DNA from: Ruminococcus sp.
Lineage (GTDB): Bacteria; Bacillota; Clostridia; Oscillospirales; Acutalibacteraceae
Length of the DNA: 56,847 bases
Assembly: GCA_017384945.1 (NCBI GenBank)
Contig: JAFNSO010000089.1
Span: 1-56,847 of the forward strand
Reading direction: 5' to 3'
Shown: piece by piece, positions 24,500 to 32,449 of the stretch
Position numbering within the stretch: the stretch's first letter is position 1
Layout: each line of letters starts with the position of its first letter
Notes under the pieces: model-generated
What the model saw: only the letters and a program-made list of their open reading frames with translations
Told to the model about the DNA's origin: nothing
Databases searched by the model: none
Made by a program: the position numbers and the translations under genes

Positions 24500-25281
24500 C
24501 AGTCGTTCCACACCTTCCACGGAGCCTGTCCCGTTTCCCAGAGCTTTTCGAGGATGTCCTTCTCACGCGAGGTGTCCATACACTGCCAGAAGCCCTTGTA
24601 AACAAAGCTCATAAGCTGGTTCTGCTCAACAAGCTTCTCGAGCGGAGCCTGCTCAAAAATCGTTGAGTCGCCCTCTATGTAATCAAAAATTTCGGGGTTG
24701 AGAACCATATAGCCCGCGTTGATCGGAGCGCTGTCGGAAACGTTCTTCTCTCTGAACGACTTTACGGCGTTGTCGCCGCCGATGTTCAGAACACCCTTTG
24801 ACTGCTCGAGCATTGTCGCGGTAAGCGTCGCGATTTTGCCATGCTTTTTGTGGAACTCATAAAGCTCGGAGATGTCGACGTCGCACACAGCATCGCCGTA
24901 GGTCATCATAAACGGCTCGTCGCCGATGTACTTCTGAATCCGCTTGATTCTGCCACCCGTCATTGTGTTGAGCCCTGTATCGACAACCGTAACCTTCCAC
25001 GGCTCGCAGTGCTGGTCGTGGATGGTCATTTCCTCACGTCCGCTTGTAAAATCAAAGGTGATGTCGCTGTTTCTGAGAAAATAATCAGCGAACCACTGCT
25101 TGATAATGTGCTGCTTGTAGCCCGCGCAGACCACAAACTCGTTGAAGCCGTAATGAGAGTACTCCTTCATAATGTGCCAAAGAATCGGCTTCCCGCCGAT
25201 ATCGATCATCGGCTTGGGCTTGAATTTTGACTCCTCGGAAATTCGGGTTCCGTAGCCGCCCGCGAGAATAACGACCTTCAT
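24499..25281 (-). CDS. rfbF: Glucose-1-phosphate cytidylyltransferase
   Basis: The protein has 260 residues. The N-terminal nucleotidyltransferase signature LAGGYGTRISEES is followed by KPKPMIDIGGKPILWHIM, specific to RfbF-type enzymes that make CDP-glucose from CTP and glucose 1-phosphate. It is the first gene of a nine-gene operon on the minus strand, with a strong GAGGAGG ribosome site and its own promoter at 25354-25382. Confidence 0.95.
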   Translation of the reverse strand: MKVVILAGGYGTRISEESKFKPKPMIDIGGKPILWHIMKEYSHYGFNEFVVCAGYKQHIIKQWFADYFLRNSDITFDFTSGREEMTIHDQHCEPWKVTVVDTGLNTMTGGRIKRIQKYIGDEPFMMTYGDAVCDVDISELYEFHKKHGKIATLTATMLEQSKGVLNIGGDNAVKSFREKNVSDSAPINAGYMVLNPEIFDYIEGDSTIFEQAPLEKLVEQNQLMSFVYKGFWQCMDTSREKDILEKLWETGQAPWKVWND

Positions 25282-25353
25282 TTTTTTGCCTCCTCAAAGC
25301 GCGGTTTTGTTCATTTAAACAATAAAATCCGCATTTTAACTATATACTCATAT

Positions 25354-25382
25354 ATTATACATCAAAATGAGTTATAATACAA
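25354..25382 (-). promoter_or_regulatory. Sigma-A promoter for the CDP-sugar operon
   Basis: On the minus strand: TTGTAT (25377-25382), a 17-nt spacer, TATAAT (25354-25359), about 73 bp before the rfbF start. Confidence 0.65.
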
Positions 25383-25418
25383 TGTTTTTTGGCAAAATAT
25401 TTTCATCCGCTCAATTGC

Positions 25419-25447
25419 TTGCGTTAATTAGACAAATATGGTATTAT
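25419..25447 (+). promoter_or_regulatory. Promoter for the aminotransferase gene
   Basis: TTGCGT (25419-25424), a 17-nt spacer and TATTAT (25442-25447). Confidence 0.6.
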
Positions 25448-25481
25448 AGAGTATATTTATTCAAATATTGGAGTGAAAATT

Positions 25482-26666
25482 ATGGAGTATCATTTTTCCG
25501 ACAGGACAAACAACCTCAAGCCCTCGGCTATCAGGGAGATTTTTAAGTACGCCGCCGACCCGACGGTCGTGTCTCTCTCGGCGGGTAATCCGTCGCCCGA
25601 CGCTTTCCCCGTAAAGGAGCTCGAGGAGATTTCCGCAAGACTGTTTAAGGAGAATCCCATCGGTCTTTTGCAGTACAGCGTGACCGAGGGCTACGCTCCG
25701 CTCAGGCAGCACCTCACTAAATATATGAAGGAAAAGTACGACATCGGCTCGGACAACGACGATATTCTGATTACGACGGGCGCTCAGCAGATTATGGATT
25801 TCGCGACAAAGTCGCTCGTAAACGAGCATGACGTAGTTATCACCGAGGCGCCGAGCTTTATCGGCTCGCTCAACTCGTTCCGCGCGTACAACGCGAAGCT
25901 CGTCGGAGTTGATGTTGAGTCCGACGGTATGGACACCGACAAGCTCGAGGAGGCTCTCAAATCAAACAAGAACGTCCGCTTTATCTACACGATCCCCAAC
26001 TTCCAGAACCCCTCGGGTGTTACAATGAGCATTGAAAAGAGGAAAAAGGTCTACGAGCTTGCTCAGAAGTACGATGTACTCATTCTCGAGGACAACCCCT
26101 ACGGCGACCTCAGATACAGCGGCGAGTTCCTTCCCGCAATAAAGACGCTCGACACCGACGGCAGGGTCATTTACGCGGGCTCATTCAGCAAGGTCATTTC
26201 CCCGGGAATGCGAGTCGCCTACACGATCGCTCCCAAGCCGATTATTCAGAAAATGACCGTCTGCAAGCAGGGCTCGGACGTTCACACAAACATCTGGTCA
26301 CAGATGCTCTGCTATGAGTTCCTTACAAAGTACGATTTCGAGGCTCACCTCGAAAAACTCAGAGCCATTTACACAAAGAAGGCTCAATTCTGTATGGATT
26401 TGCTCGACCGCTACTGCGCTCCCGAAATCACCTACGACAAAATCGACGGCGGACTGTTCATCTGGTGCAAGCTGCCCGAGGGCGTCGATATGCCCGAGTT
26501 TGTCAGAAAGGCGATCGAAAACAAGGTTTGCGTGGTTCCGGGCAACGCGTTTCTGACCGACGAGAACGCGACCTCCGACGGATTCAGAATCAACTTCTCA
26601 ACGCCGACCGACGAACAGCTCGAAAAGGGAATCAAGGCACTCGGCGACTTGATCAAATCATACTGA
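25482..26666 (+). CDS. PLP-dependent aminotransferase, LysN/2-aminoadipate type
   Basis: The start is ATG 25482 (TTGGAGTG upstream); the GTG at 25473 lies in the ribosome site. The 394-residue class I/II fold-type I enzyme has LSAGNPSPDAFP near the N-terminus, TTGAQQ (cofactor phosphate site), NFQNPSG, and the PLP lysine in AGSFSKVISPGMRVAY. This matches stand-alone MocR-like aminotransferases (2-aminoadipate or aromatic/branched amino acids). The substrate cannot be fixed. It has its own promoter and lies 85 bp before trpS, so the two may share a transcript. Confidence 0.92.
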   Translation: MEYHFSDRTNNLKPSAIREIFKYAADPTVVSLSAGNPSPDAFPVKELEEISARLFKENPIGLLQYSVTEGYAPLRQHLTKYMKEKYDIGSDNDDILITTGAQQIMDFATKSLVNEHDVVITEAPSFIGSLNSFRAYNAKLVGVDVESDGMDTDKLEEALKSNKNVRFIYTIPNFQNPSGVTMSIEKRKKVYELAQKYDVLILEDNPYGDLRYSGEFLPAIKTLDTDGRVIYAGSFSKVISPGMRVAYTIAPKPIIQKMTVCKQGSDVHTNIWSQMLCYEFLTKYDFEAHLEKLRAIYTKKAQFCMDLLDRYCAPEITYDKIDGGLFIWCKLPEGVDMPEFVRKAIENKVCVVPGNAFLTDENATSDGFRINFSTPTDEQLEKGIKALGDLIKSY

Positions 26667-26690
26667 AAATGTTATTAATTTGCGCCCTAT

Positions 26691-26736
26691 CCGCCCACGG
26701 TAAGGCTGTAAATCTTTAGAATAAAAATGTGGGCGG
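26691..26736 (+). other. Leader hairpin before trpS
   Basis: CCGCCCAC (26691-26698) pairs with GTGGGCGG (26729-26736) around a 30-nt loop. The 3' arm touches the trpS ribosome site, so it could limit translation. It is too short for a T-box and no T-box motif is seen. Confidence 0.35.
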
Positions 26737-26751
26737 AAAGGCTTTGAAATT

Positions 26752-27750
26752 ATGGAAAACGAAAAGAAAAAAATAGCGCTGAGCCTCATTCAGCCCAGCG
26801 GCACGATCACCCTCGGAAACTACCTCGGCGCGCTCAAGAACTGGGTCGATATGCAGGACAGATTCGACTGCATATTCGCGCTCGCCGATTTGCACACGAT
26901 AACCGTTCGTCAGGAGCCCGCGAAAATGAGAAAGAACATTCTCGACGCTTACGCTTCCATCCTCGCCTGCGGTATCGACGTTGAAAAGTCGCTCTTCTTC
27001 ATTCAGAGCCACGTTCACACGCACGCCGAGCTCGCGTGGATCCTCAACTGCTACACTCAGTTCGGCGAGCTTTCGAGAATGACTCAGTTCAAGGACAAGA
27101 GTGCAAAGCACGCGGACAACATCAACGCGGGTCTATTCACCTATCCCGCGCTTATGGCTGCCGACATTCTGCTTTATCAGGCGGACTACGTACCCGTAGG
27201 AGCCGACCAGGTTCAGCACCTCGAGCTCACGCGCGACATTGCCAACCGCTTCAACGGTCTTTATCCGAACGTATTCAAAATTCCCGAGGCTTACGTGCCC
27301 AAGACAGGCGCAAGAGTTATGAGCCTTCAGGATCCGACAAGAAAAATGAGTAAGTCCGACGAGAACGTTAACGGGTGCGTACATCTTCTCGATGACGCGG
27401 ACACGATTATGAGAAAGTTCAAGAGAGCTGTCACCGACAGCGAGGCAAAGGTTCGCTACGCCGAGGGCAAGGACGGAATAAACAACCTCATCGACATTTA
27501 CTCGACGATTACGGGGCTTTCGAGAGAGCAGATCGAGTCCGACTTCGACGGCAAGGGCTACGGCGACTTCAAGGCGGCTGTCGGCGAGGCGGTTGTAGAA
27601 CAGCTCAAGCCGATTCGCGCGGAGTACGAGCGTCTTATCAAGGACAAGGCGTACCTCGAGGAATGTTACCGCAGGGCGGACGAAATCGCGCTGAGAATTT
27701 CACAGAGAACGCTCACAAAGGCAAAGAAAAAAATCGGATTTATCCTTTAA
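26752..27750 (+). CDS. trpS: Tryptophanyl-tRNA synthetase
   Basis: The 332-residue class I synthetase has the HIGH-like motif in QPSGTITLGNYLGAL (residues 15-29) and the KMSKS loop as KMSKSDEN. It charges tRNA-Trp. Length and motifs are normal for bacterial TrpRS. The stop is 31 bp before the small dockerin gene, which has no promoter of its own in that gap. Confidence 0.97.
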   Translation: MENEKKKIALSLIQPSGTITLGNYLGALKNWVDMQDRFDCIFALADLHTITVRQEPAKMRKNILDAYASILACGIDVEKSLFFIQSHVHTHAELAWILNCYTQFGELSRMTQFKDKSAKHADNINAGLFTYPALMAADILLYQADYVPVGADQVQHLELTRDIANRFNGLYPNVFKIPEAYVPKTGARVMSLQDPTRKMSKSDENVNGCVHLLDDADTIMRKFKRAVTDSEAKVRYAEGKDGINNLIDIYSTITGLSREQIESDFDGKGYGDFKAAVGEAVVEQLKPIRAEYERLIKDKAYLEECYRRADEIALRISQRTLTKAKKKIGFIL

Positions 27751-27781
27751 TACCGCTGTATTTCGCAAAGGAGGCGTCATT

Positions 27782-28150
27782 ATGAACAAATCAAAGAGAC
27801 TATCCGCAATCGCTCTCGCGGCGGTGCTGGGGGTATTTGCGTTCTCGGTATTTTCGGCGAGCGCCAACAACTCGGCTTCGGTCAGGGTCAGCGCGACCCC
27901 CGACGAGGCGGTTAAGCACGACGTTAATATGGACGGTGAGTTCAACGTAAAGGACGCCGCCGCGATTCAGAAACACATCGCGGGTTATGACGTTAAGGTC
28001 GACGAGAACGAGCTCGACGTCAATAACGACGGAAAGAAAAACATTCAGGACGCGACCAAAATCCAAAAGCTCCTCGCGGGAATCGCCGTCGAGGAGGAAA
28101 CTCAGTCCGAACTAACCAACGAAAGCGAAGACATAGGCGACTGGTTCTAA
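27782..28150 (+). CDS. Small secreted stand-alone dockerin protein
   Basis: The protein has 122 residues from ATG 27782 (AAAGGAGGCGTCATT). A signal peptide spans about residues 1-28 (cut near SASA-NN). Residues about 48-102 form two dockerin Ca2+ loops, both intact (DVNMDGEFNVKD and DVNNDGKKNIQD), each followed by a helix with A-x-I-Q-K or T-K-I-Q-K. An acidic tail ends in DIGDWF. No catalytic or binding domain is attached. It could cap or compete for cohesins. It is probably cotranscribed with trpS, an unusual partner. Confidence 0.88.
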   Translation: MNKSKRLSAIALAAVLGVFAFSVFSASANNSASVRVSATPDEAVKHDVNMDGEFNVKDAAAIQKHIAGYDVKVDENELDVNNDGKKNIQDATKIQKLLAGIAVEEETQSELTNESEDIGDWF

Positions 28151-28246
28151 CCCGGGAGCCCCGGGGGCCTTAGCCGCCTTTGCCCGGGAGCCCCGGGGGC
28201 CTTAGCCGCCTTTGCCCGGGAGCCCCGGGGGCCTTAGCCGCCTTTG
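28151..28246. repeat. Three perfect 32-bp GC-rich tandem repeats
   Basis: The unit starts CCCGGGAGCCCCGGGGG and ends CTTAGCCGCCTTTG. Three identical copies begin the base after the dockerin stop codon. The unit has internal dyad symmetry. There is no open frame of interest. Confidence 0.95.
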
Positions 28247-28269
28247 GATACGTTTAATATAACGGAAAA

Positions 28270-28511
28270 GTTCATCAACGGCGGGTCGGAGGTTCATTGG
28301 ACAATAAATATTACAATATAACAATAAAAAAGCATATTATAAAAATACGGTCGGGAGACATCTTCTGCTAGAAGAATTGTCTCCCGACCAAAATTTTATT
28401 ATTTCAAATCTTTATCAACGTAAAACCCGCCGTTAATGGATATTTCCATTTAATCGAACGTTTCAAAAGGCGGCATTGGCTGTCGGGACACCCGACCCGC
28501 CGTTGATGAAC
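28270..28511. repeat. 242-bp segment bounded by 20-bp perfect inverted repeats
   Basis: GTTCATCAACGGCGGGTCGG (28270-28289) is the exact complement of 28492-28511. Between them lies a palindrome at 28349-28389 (GGTCGGGAGACA ... TGTCTCCCGACC) followed by AAAATTTT, closely related to the palindromes at 4809-4938. It may be a non-autonomous element and may also terminate transcription from both sides. No gene is seen. Confidence 0.75.
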
Positions 28512-28550
28512 ACTTCCTCTAAACCGAACGCTTTAAAAGGCGGCTTTGCG
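28426..28550. repeat. Two 55-bp imperfect direct repeats
   Basis: Copies at 28426-28480 and 28496-28550 agree at about three quarters of positions. Each starts CCCGCCGTT and has AAAAGGCGGC near its end, so each can fold as CCGCC...GGCGG. Short palindromes follow: GTCGGG-ACA-CCCGAC at 28482-28496 and CCCGAG-GCA-CTCGGG at 28552-28566. They fill the gap before the GH13 stop codon. Confidence 0.75.
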
Positions 28551-28569
28551 ACCCGAGGCACTCGGGCGA

Positions 28570-30105
28570 CTAGACTTCTACTATTATGAAGCTTTGGGGG
28601 CTTAGGGTCATTTTTTGCCAGGACTGAACATACTCGCCGATTCGGTAGAGCTCGCCCTTGACCTCTTCCTCAAAGTTTACGTCAACGAGTCTGTCGAGCG
28701 GGTTAACGAAAACGACAAACTTTCCTCTTCTGTATACGAAGGGGAAGCTGTTTTCCTCCGCGTAAACGACCTCAAAATCGGCGTCGGCGGAAAACTCCTT
28801 GTGCTTCTTTCTCAGCTTGATTATATCCTTTACAACCTTGTAGATGCTGTCCTTCTTGCGTCTCTGATTCTCGACAGTCGGCGCGTCCTCGTCGGAGTCA
28901 ACGGGGATGTATGTCGAATCACTCTCGGAGAAGCCGAAATTCTTGCCCTTGCCCCACTGCATCGGCGAGCGCGAGCCTGTTCGGCTGTAACCGCCCTCGA
29001 CGCTCGTGAGACCCTGCAAATACTTCATTCCGATTTCGTCGCCGTAGTAGAGGAACGGAACGCCCGGCAATGTAAAAATCGTCGCGTACGCAATTTTGAT
29101 CGCTTCCTTGTCGAGATAAGCGGTAAGACGAGGAGTGTCGTGGTTGCAGGTGATAAAGCTGATAAAACCGTTGTCCTTCGTCTCAAGCCACGCGGGAACG
29201 TATTCGTCGGTAAAGGCGCGGATGTTGCCCTCGCCGTTCTTGTTAAAGAAAGCCTTGTCTCCCCAGCTTCCGCCGCGGAACAGCGCGTTGTAGCCGTTGC
29301 CGAGGTGATCGAGATAAAAATCGCTGTGGAAGCCCGCCTTGTTGACAGCGACGGGAGGATTGCACCACTCGGAAATGAGCGCCGCGTCGGGATACTCCTT
29401 GTCGAGCATTTCGCGAATACCCGCCCAGATCGTCGCGGTGGGCTCCTTTGTATCGTCGTTCTTCACAAGGGAGTCCGCCATATCGACTCTGAAGCCGTCG
29501 GCTCCCTGGTCAAGCCAGAAGCGCATAATCTCCTTGAGCGCCTCAACGGTCGCCTTACAGTCGGGGTGATCCATCGGAAGCTGCCACTCGGGGTGCGTGA
29601 TCTCGGCAAAGCCGTAGTTGAGCGCGGGCTGACTCGAGAAGTAGTTTACCATATAGTTTCCGTCGCGCTCGCAAAGTCCGCACATCAGTCGGTACTCGGG
29701 CGGAGCGTCCCAGACGGAGCTTGTGAATATGTATCGGTTTGTGAATTTGTTCGTTTTTGCCTGACGAGCCTGCTTGAACCACGGGTGGGTGTCGCTTGTG
29801 TGTCCGGGCACAAGGTCGAGGATGATTCTGATTTTCTTTTTGTGAGCTGTCTTGATAAGCTCCACCAAATCCTCGTTCGTTCCGTAGCGCGCGGCGACCT
29901 TCTTGTAATTGCGAACGTCGTAGCCCGCGTCCTTGAACGGAGAATCGTACACGGGGTTGAGCCAAATAGCGTTGCAGCCGAGCTGCTTAACATAGTCGAG
30001 CTTTTTGATTATTCCCTGAATATCGCCGATTCCGTCGCCGTTTGAATCGTAAAAGCTCTGCGGATAAATCTCGTAAAATATTGCGTCCTTCAACCATTTT
30101 GGCAT
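28570..30105 (-). CDS. GH13 alpha-glucosidase/oligo-1,6-glucosidase family enzyme
   Basis: The 511-residue protein has no signal peptide, so it is probably cytoplasmic and acts on imported malto- or isomalto-oligosaccharides. The catalytic triad is visible: nucleophile D208 in GFRVDMAD, acid/base E246 in ISEWCNP, and D323 in NHDTPR. The (beta/alpha)8 barrel begins at the N-terminus (AIFYEIYPQSFYDSNGDG, typical of oligo-1,6-glucosidases with a Ca2+-like loop). A short beta domain ends it. It is a single gene with GGAG before ATG 30105. Its specificity (alpha-1,4 versus alpha-1,6 or trehalose) cannot be read safely. Confidence 0.95.
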   Translation of the reverse strand: MPKWLKDAIFYEIYPQSFYDSNGDGIGDIQGIIKKLDYVKQLGCNAIWLNPVYDSPFKDAGYDVRNYKKVAARYGTNEDLVELIKTAHKKKIRIILDLVPGHTSDTHPWFKQARQAKTNKFTNRYIFTSSVWDAPPEYRLMCGLCERDGNYMVNYFSSQPALNYGFAEITHPEWQLPMDHPDCKATVEALKEIMRFWLDQGADGFRVDMADSLVKNDDTKEPTATIWAGIREMLDKEYPDAALISEWCNPPVAVNKAGFHSDFYLDHLGNGYNALFRGGSWGDKAFFNKNGEGNIRAFTDEYVPAWLETKDNGFISFITCNHDTPRLTAYLDKEAIKIAYATIFTLPGVPFLYYGDEIGMKYLQGLTSVEGGYSRTGSRSPMQWGKGKNFGFSESDSTYIPVDSDEDAPTVENQRRKKDSIYKVVKDIIKLRKKHKEFSADADFEVVYAEENSFPFVYRRGKFVVFVNPLDRLVDVNFEEEVKGELYRIGEYVQSWQKMTLSPQSFIIVEV

Positions 30106-30229
30106 AGTATCATCTCCAAACCATATTCTTATTTAATGATAACATAACAACTTACATAATTGCAACACATTATCGGCAATTTTTCATTAAAAACCTATAT
30201 TTCCCATATTATTTTCCAGTAAAAATCAC

Positions 30230-30258
30230 TTGCAAATCGGGCTTTGGTCTCATATTAT
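30230..30258 (+). promoter_or_regulatory. Promoter for the mecA-like gene
   Basis: TTGCAA (30230-30235), a 17-nt spacer and TATTAT (30253-30258). The position places the transcript start just before the ribosome site at about 30268, which supports the start codon at 30278 and excludes earlier ones. Confidence 0.65.
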
Positions 30259-30277
30259 GTTATCAGGTGATTCTTTT

Positions 30278-30841
30278 ATGACGATTGAACAGATTGACGA
30301 CGGCAAGGTGATGATAGTCTTAGGCAAGGGCGATATGCGCGATTTCTCGCTGGAGTACGAGACTCTGAGCTTTTCAGACCCCCATTCGCGCAGGATACTG
30401 AGCAGGCTTCTGAAGCTCGCCTGTACCAAAACAGGGCTCGACACGACCGACAAAAAAATGCTGGTCGAGGCTCTTCCGCACAAAAGCGGGTGTCTGATCG
30501 TGATGACCCTCACCCCGAAAAGCAGAAAACGGATTTATAAGGTCAAGCAGAGGGACGAGGTTTTGTGCTGTATTTTCGACGACGTCGAGGCGCTGATAAA
30601 CGCGGGAGTCGCGATCGGCAGCGACTTGTACCTTCCCGAGAACAGCGTGTATCTGTACGGCGGACGGTACTACCTCCTGCTTAAGAACAGACCCGTGTCA
30701 GTGTACGCGCTCGCACTGCTCGAGGAATTTTCGGACACCTATATGTACGACAAAATCTCAGCCGCGATAATAGCCGAACACGGCAAACCGATAGCCGAAA
30801 AAGACGCGATAAGACGCCTTGCGAAAAGCTTTGCAAAATGA
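30278..30841 (+). CDS. mecA: MecA-like adaptor protein
   Basis: The start is ATG 30278 behind CAGGTGATTCTTTT. The 187-residue protein begins MTIEQIDDGKVMIVLGKGDM, the typical MecA/YpbH N-terminal substrate-binding pattern. The C-terminal half carries alternating beta/alpha segments (VLCCIFDDVEALINAG, YYLLLKNRP) like the ClpC-binding domain. MecA proteins deliver substrates to the ClpCP protease and repress competence or sporulation functions. The hydrophilic linker is short. A terminator follows directly. Confidence 0.82.
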   Translation: MTIEQIDDGKVMIVLGKGDMRDFSLEYETLSFSDPHSRRILSRLLKLACTKTGLDTTDKKMLVEALPHKSGCLIVMTLTPKSRKRIYKVKQRDEVLCCIFDDVEALINAGVAIGSDLYLPENSVYLYGGRYYLLLKNRPVSVYALALLEEFSDTYMYDKISAAIIAEHGKPIAEKDAIRRLAKSFAK

Positions 30842-30845
30842 ACCA

Positions 30846-30884
30846 CGGTCGGACAAATCGTCCGACCGCGGCTTTGTTTTTTGT
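30846..30884. terminator. Terminator between convergent mecA and uracil permease genes
   Basis: CGGTCGGAC (30846-30854) pairs with GTCCGACCG (30860-30868), followed by CGGCTTTGTTTTTTG. It ends mecA. Downstream of the permease it lacks a good U-run but may still serve. Confidence 0.85.
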
Positions 30885-30888
30885 ATTT

Positions 30889-32250
30889 TTACTTATCGGT
30901 TTTCTTTCTGCCGAGCATTACGTTTGTAAGAATACCGAGGATAAGCGCGCAGGCTACCTCTGTAATCGTAATCTGACCGAACTTGACAACCATAGAGCCG
31001 ACGCCCGCGATAAGAATAACGGACGCGGTAAAGAGGTTGCGGTTGTCGTCGAGGTCGACCTTCTGGAGCATCTTGAGACCCGATACGGCGATAAAGCCGT
31101 AGAGAGCAACGCACACGCCGCCCATTACGCAGGACGGAATAGTCGAAAGGAAGCCGACAAACGGAGCGACGAAGGAAATAATCATCGCCTCAATCGCCGT
31201 TACGATAATCGTTCTTACGGAAGCGTTCTTTGTAATAGCTACACAGCCTACGGACTCACCGTAAGTAGTATTCGGACAGCCGCCGAAGAACGCGCCTACC
31301 ATTGAGCCTACACCGTCACCGAGAAGTGTACGTGAAAGACCGGGATCCTCAAGTAAGTCGTGCTCGATAATCGAGGAGAGGTTCTTGTGGTCGGCGATAT
31401 GCTCCGCGAATACAACAAAAGCTACGGGAATAAACGCCGCGGCGATCGTGCCGATGTAAGCGGGAGTGAGCTCACCGAAGGAACCGAACGCCTTTATAAA
31501 TGTAAAGTCGGGAACAGCGATAAAGCTTGAAACGCTGACATTCTCAAACAAAGATGTGAGAGCCGAGTAGTCGATGACCTTGAGCTCGTTTACGCCCGTT
31601 GCGTTGCCGATAACGAAAAGCAGCGAGGCAGCCGCGTAACCCGCGAGGATACCGATAATAAAGGGAATAAGGCGAGCCATCTTTTTGCCGTAAACAGAGC
31701 AGAGCATAGTAACGGCGAGCGTGATAATTCCGCACGCGATCGAAGCGTGGGTCGTGATCGGGGAAATTTCGGCTGTAAAGTGGTCGGCTGTAGAGCCGAG
31801 GTCGCCGATAGCGTTACCCGCGAGTGAAAGTCCGATAATCGCAACTGTGGGGCCGATTACGACAGGGGGCATAATCTTTCCGATCCAGCCGACTCCGACC
31901 GCCTTTACGATAAGAGAAATAACAACATAGACAAGACCCGCGAAAAACGCGCCCAGAATAAGTCCGACATAACCGAGTCCGACGGAAACGCTGCCCGCAA
32001 ACGCCGCTGCCATTGAGCCGAGGAACGCGAAGGATGAACCGAGGAACACGGGGCTTTTGGCTTTTGTAAAAGCGACATAAACCAAGGTTCCGATACCCGC
32101 GCCGAACAAAGCCGCCGAGGTACTCATTCCGTTTCCGACAATCATCGGTACCGCGATAGTAGCCGCCATTATTGCGAGAAGCTGCTGGAACGCGAACACA
32201 ATGATTTGCGGAAATTTCGGCTTGTCCTTAACGCCGTAAATCATTTTCAT
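30889..32250 (-). CDS. uraA: Uracil permease (NCS2 family)
   Basis: The protein has 453 residues with 12-14 hydrophobic segments. NCS2 features include QQLLAIMAATIAVPMIVG at the N-terminus, the FLGSSFAFLG and G-G-C-P-N-T-T-Y-G-E-S blocks, and a Glu (FAEHI) expected to contact the base. It imports uracil by H+ symport. It is divergent from upp, the enzyme that converts uracil to UMP, which supports uracil as substrate. The start, ATG 32250, has GGAGGAAATTCTA upstream. Confidence 0.95.
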   Translation of the reverse strand: MKMIYGVKDKPKFPQIIVFAFQQLLAIMAATIAVPMIVGNGMSTSAALFGAGIGTLVYVAFTKAKSPVFLGSSFAFLGSMAAAFAGSVSVGLGYVGLILGAFFAGLVYVVISLIVKAVGVGWIGKIMPPVVIGPTVAIIGLSLAGNAIGDLGSTADHFTAEISPITTHASIACGIITLAVTMLCSVYGKKMARLIPFIIGILAGYAAASLLFVIGNATGVNELKVIDYSALTSLFENVSVSSFIAVPDFTFIKAFGSFGELTPAYIGTIAAAFIPVAFVVFAEHIADHKNLSSIIEHDLLEDPGLSRTLLGDGVGSMVGAFFGGCPNTTYGESVGCVAITKNASVRTIIVTAIEAMIISFVAPFVGFLSTIPSCVMGGVCVALYGFIAVSGLKMLQKVDLDDNRNLFTASVILIAGVGSMVVKFGQITITEVACALILGILTNVMLGRKKTDK

Positions 32251-32312
32251 TAGAATTTCCTCCTTTTGGAAAGTAGAGTATTTGTAGTCTTTTTTGACAC
32301 TCTCAACTATTC

Positions 32313-32341
32313 ATTATAACCAAAATCCCGCATTATTACAA
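32313..32341 (-). promoter_or_regulatory. Promoter for the uracil permease gene
   Basis: On the minus strand: TTGTAA (32336-32341), a 17-nt spacer, TATAAT (32313-32318). No PyrR-type leader is evident in the short 5' region. Confidence 0.6.
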
Positions 32342-32388
32342 GATTTTTCGTATTTTTGACACTTATTCTAACTTTTCGTCATTTTGCG

Positions 32389-32417
32389 TTGACTTTTGTT
32401 TCCTTTTTTTGTAATAT
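32389..32417 (+). promoter_or_regulatory. Promoter for upp
   Basis: TTGACT (32389-32394), a 17-nt spacer and TAATAT (32412-32417). Confidence 0.65.
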
Positions 32418-32449
32418 TAAACTATATGATGAAAGGATGTGCTGTAAAA

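Noticed and set aside
26667..26751. T-box leader before trpS
   Set aside because: The gap is only 85 bp and lacks the T-box consensus and antiterminator; only a simple hairpin is present.
28151..28246. CRISPR array
   Set aside because: The three 32-bp units are directly adjacent with no spacers, and no cas gene is present.
28615..30045. 476-codon plus-strand frame opposite the GH13 gene
   Set aside because: It is a shadow of the glucosidase codons, which carry all catalytic motifs on the minus strand.
32396..32449. Earlier in-frame starts for upp
   Set aside because: They lie between the -35 box and the ribosome site, and the protein from 32450 has the standard family N-terminus.
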